A stretch of DNA of 64,000 bases from Leptospira sp. GTDB taxonomy: Bacteria > Spirochaetota > Leptospiria > Leptospirales > Leptospiraceae. The position numbers were made by a program, and so were the translations under genes. Shown here piece by piece: positions 63,374-64,000 of the stretch. How positions within the stretch are numbered: position 1 is the first letter of the stretch; each line of letters opens with the position of its first letter. Location of the stretch: NCBI GenBank assembly GCA_027533185.1, contig JAPZTS010000001.1, forward strand, positions 1 through 64,000. The letters run 5' to 3'. A model generated the notes under the pieces. The model made no database searches and was not told where the DNA came from. It saw only the letters and a list, made by a program, of their open reading frames with translations.

Positions 63374-64000
63374 ATGAGAAAGTTCCTTCCTATACTGATT
63401 TTTTTCCTCGTTTCTTGCCAACTGCCAAGCCTTGTGCGAAGCCAGTTGGAACTCCTCGGTTTGTTTCGATTTTTATCTGGTGCTAACAAATTTTTTATTG
63501 GTGGGACTGTTTCAGGACTTTTGCCGGGAGGCTCCGTTGAAGTTCGCAATGGGGACCAATCCGTGACAGTTTCCCAAGATGGTAGCTTCCGTTTGCCAAC
63601 TCGATTGGATCCAGGGACAAGTTACGATCTTACGATCTCAACGTCCGGAAATGCATTTATGAATTGTGCGATCACCAATGGAAAAGGGGTTGTACAATCT
63701 GTCGACATCAATGATGTCACGATCAATTGCGGACTAGGAGCTGGTTTTTACGAAGTCGGTGTCAATGTGAGTGGCATCTCAGCTCCGATCACCATCCAAA
63801 ACAATGGAACAGAATCCATTTCGATGTCTACCGGAGGATTGTATAAATTTCCGACCCCACTTTCCACGGGACAAAACTATTCTGTAACAATAACCTCTCA
63901 GACAGCGGGGAGCGTTTGTTCCTTCGTAAATCCTACTTTAAGCGCGGGAACGATTGCAACTTTAAATGTAACAGTTGCTATCCGATGCATCTCTGGGTAT
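63374..64000 (+). CDS. tandem-repeat lipoprotein, 3' end beyond the window
   Basis: An open frame from ATG 63374 (GAAGGTGG just upstream) runs without stop to the window edge, 209 codons. The start has a signal peptide with LVSC as lipobox. Two related units of about 80 residues follow: IGGTVSGLLPGGSVEVRNGD through VTINC, and YEVGVNVSGISAPITIQNNG through VAIRC, each with paired cysteines. More units probably follow. It resembles repeat lipoproteins of Leptospira, but no function is known. Confidence 0.75.
   Translation, partial: MRKFLPILIFFLVSCQLPSLVRSQLELLGLFRFLSGANKFFIGGTVSGLLPGGSVEVRNGDQSVTVSQDGSFRLPTRLDPGTSYDLTISTSGNAFMNCAITNGKGVVQSVDINDVTINCGLGAGFYEVGVNVSGISAPITIQNNGTESISMSTGGLYKFPTPLSTGQNYSVTITSQTAGSVCSFVNPTLSAGTIATLNVTVAIRCISGY

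Overview
The window reads as spirochaete chromosome, most likely a saprophytic (L. biflexa-like) Leptospira. This rests on the protein families (a spiro-SPASM radical SAM protein, an FlbD-MotA-MotB-FliL motor operon, many lipoproteins with spirochaetal lipoboxes, DUF1566 lipoproteins), moderate-to-low GC, frequent TTG starts and the isolated tRNA-Gln. I could not run a homology search, so the species is inference. Coding density is high. There is no rRNA, CRISPR array, prophage or transposase; the only clear repeat structure is at the left edge.

Layout. 1-673: a GxxExxY protein gene between near-identical 103-bp direct repeats. 815-5269: a flavin monooxygenase, an M23 lipoprotein, a PilZ-like protein, an SSS symporter and an untracked 47-codon ORF. 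5541-14097: a stand-alone FAS-I-like acyltransferase, then a housekeeping run on the plus strand: WYL regulator, ispE, tRNA-Gln, glmU (N-terminal half only), prs, rplY, a Pth lacking its catalytic residues, ftsH and an EVE protein. 14120-25670: envelope and transport genes, a GpsA-acyltransferase fusion, an AidB-like acyl-CoA dehydrogenase and a J-domain protein. 25778-30165: SanA-like protein, M23 peptidase, NAD+ DNA ligase, YceI protein.

30243-35323: a three-gene cassette with the layout of type I secretion (ABC protein, HlyD-like adaptor, TolC-like channel), in which the ABC protein has lost every catalytic motif of its ATPase domain. I consider this the best candidate for an undescribed system. 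35402-42129: a Kef-type antiporter, then a minus-strand operon MCE - glycosyltransferase - flbD - motA - motB - fliL - kdsB. 42211-45146: oxidoreductase, LEA14-like lipoprotein, membrane-anchored protein, fatty acid desaturase.

45249-51732: lysC, a SurA-like foldase, spiro-SPASM, a cytidylyltransferase/PseG-like fusion and a TPR protein, the last four tightly packed. 51738-58747: orphan LuxR response regulator, pntB and pntA membrane subunits, queC, queD, purF, RNase D, NUDIX. 58780-64000: VWA and TPR proteins, a double cyclic-nucleotide-binding protein, an STAS protein, a bidirectional terminator, gmd, and a tandem-repeat lipoprotein that runs off the window.

Themes: envelope assembly and turnover (two M23 proteins, SanA, CAP, MCE, KdsB, Gmd, glycosyltransferases), phospholipid and fatty acid synthesis, and core translation and proteolysis. 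Several familiar families appear here in altered form (pseudo-ATPase, Pth without catalytic residues, half-length GlmU, gene fusions).
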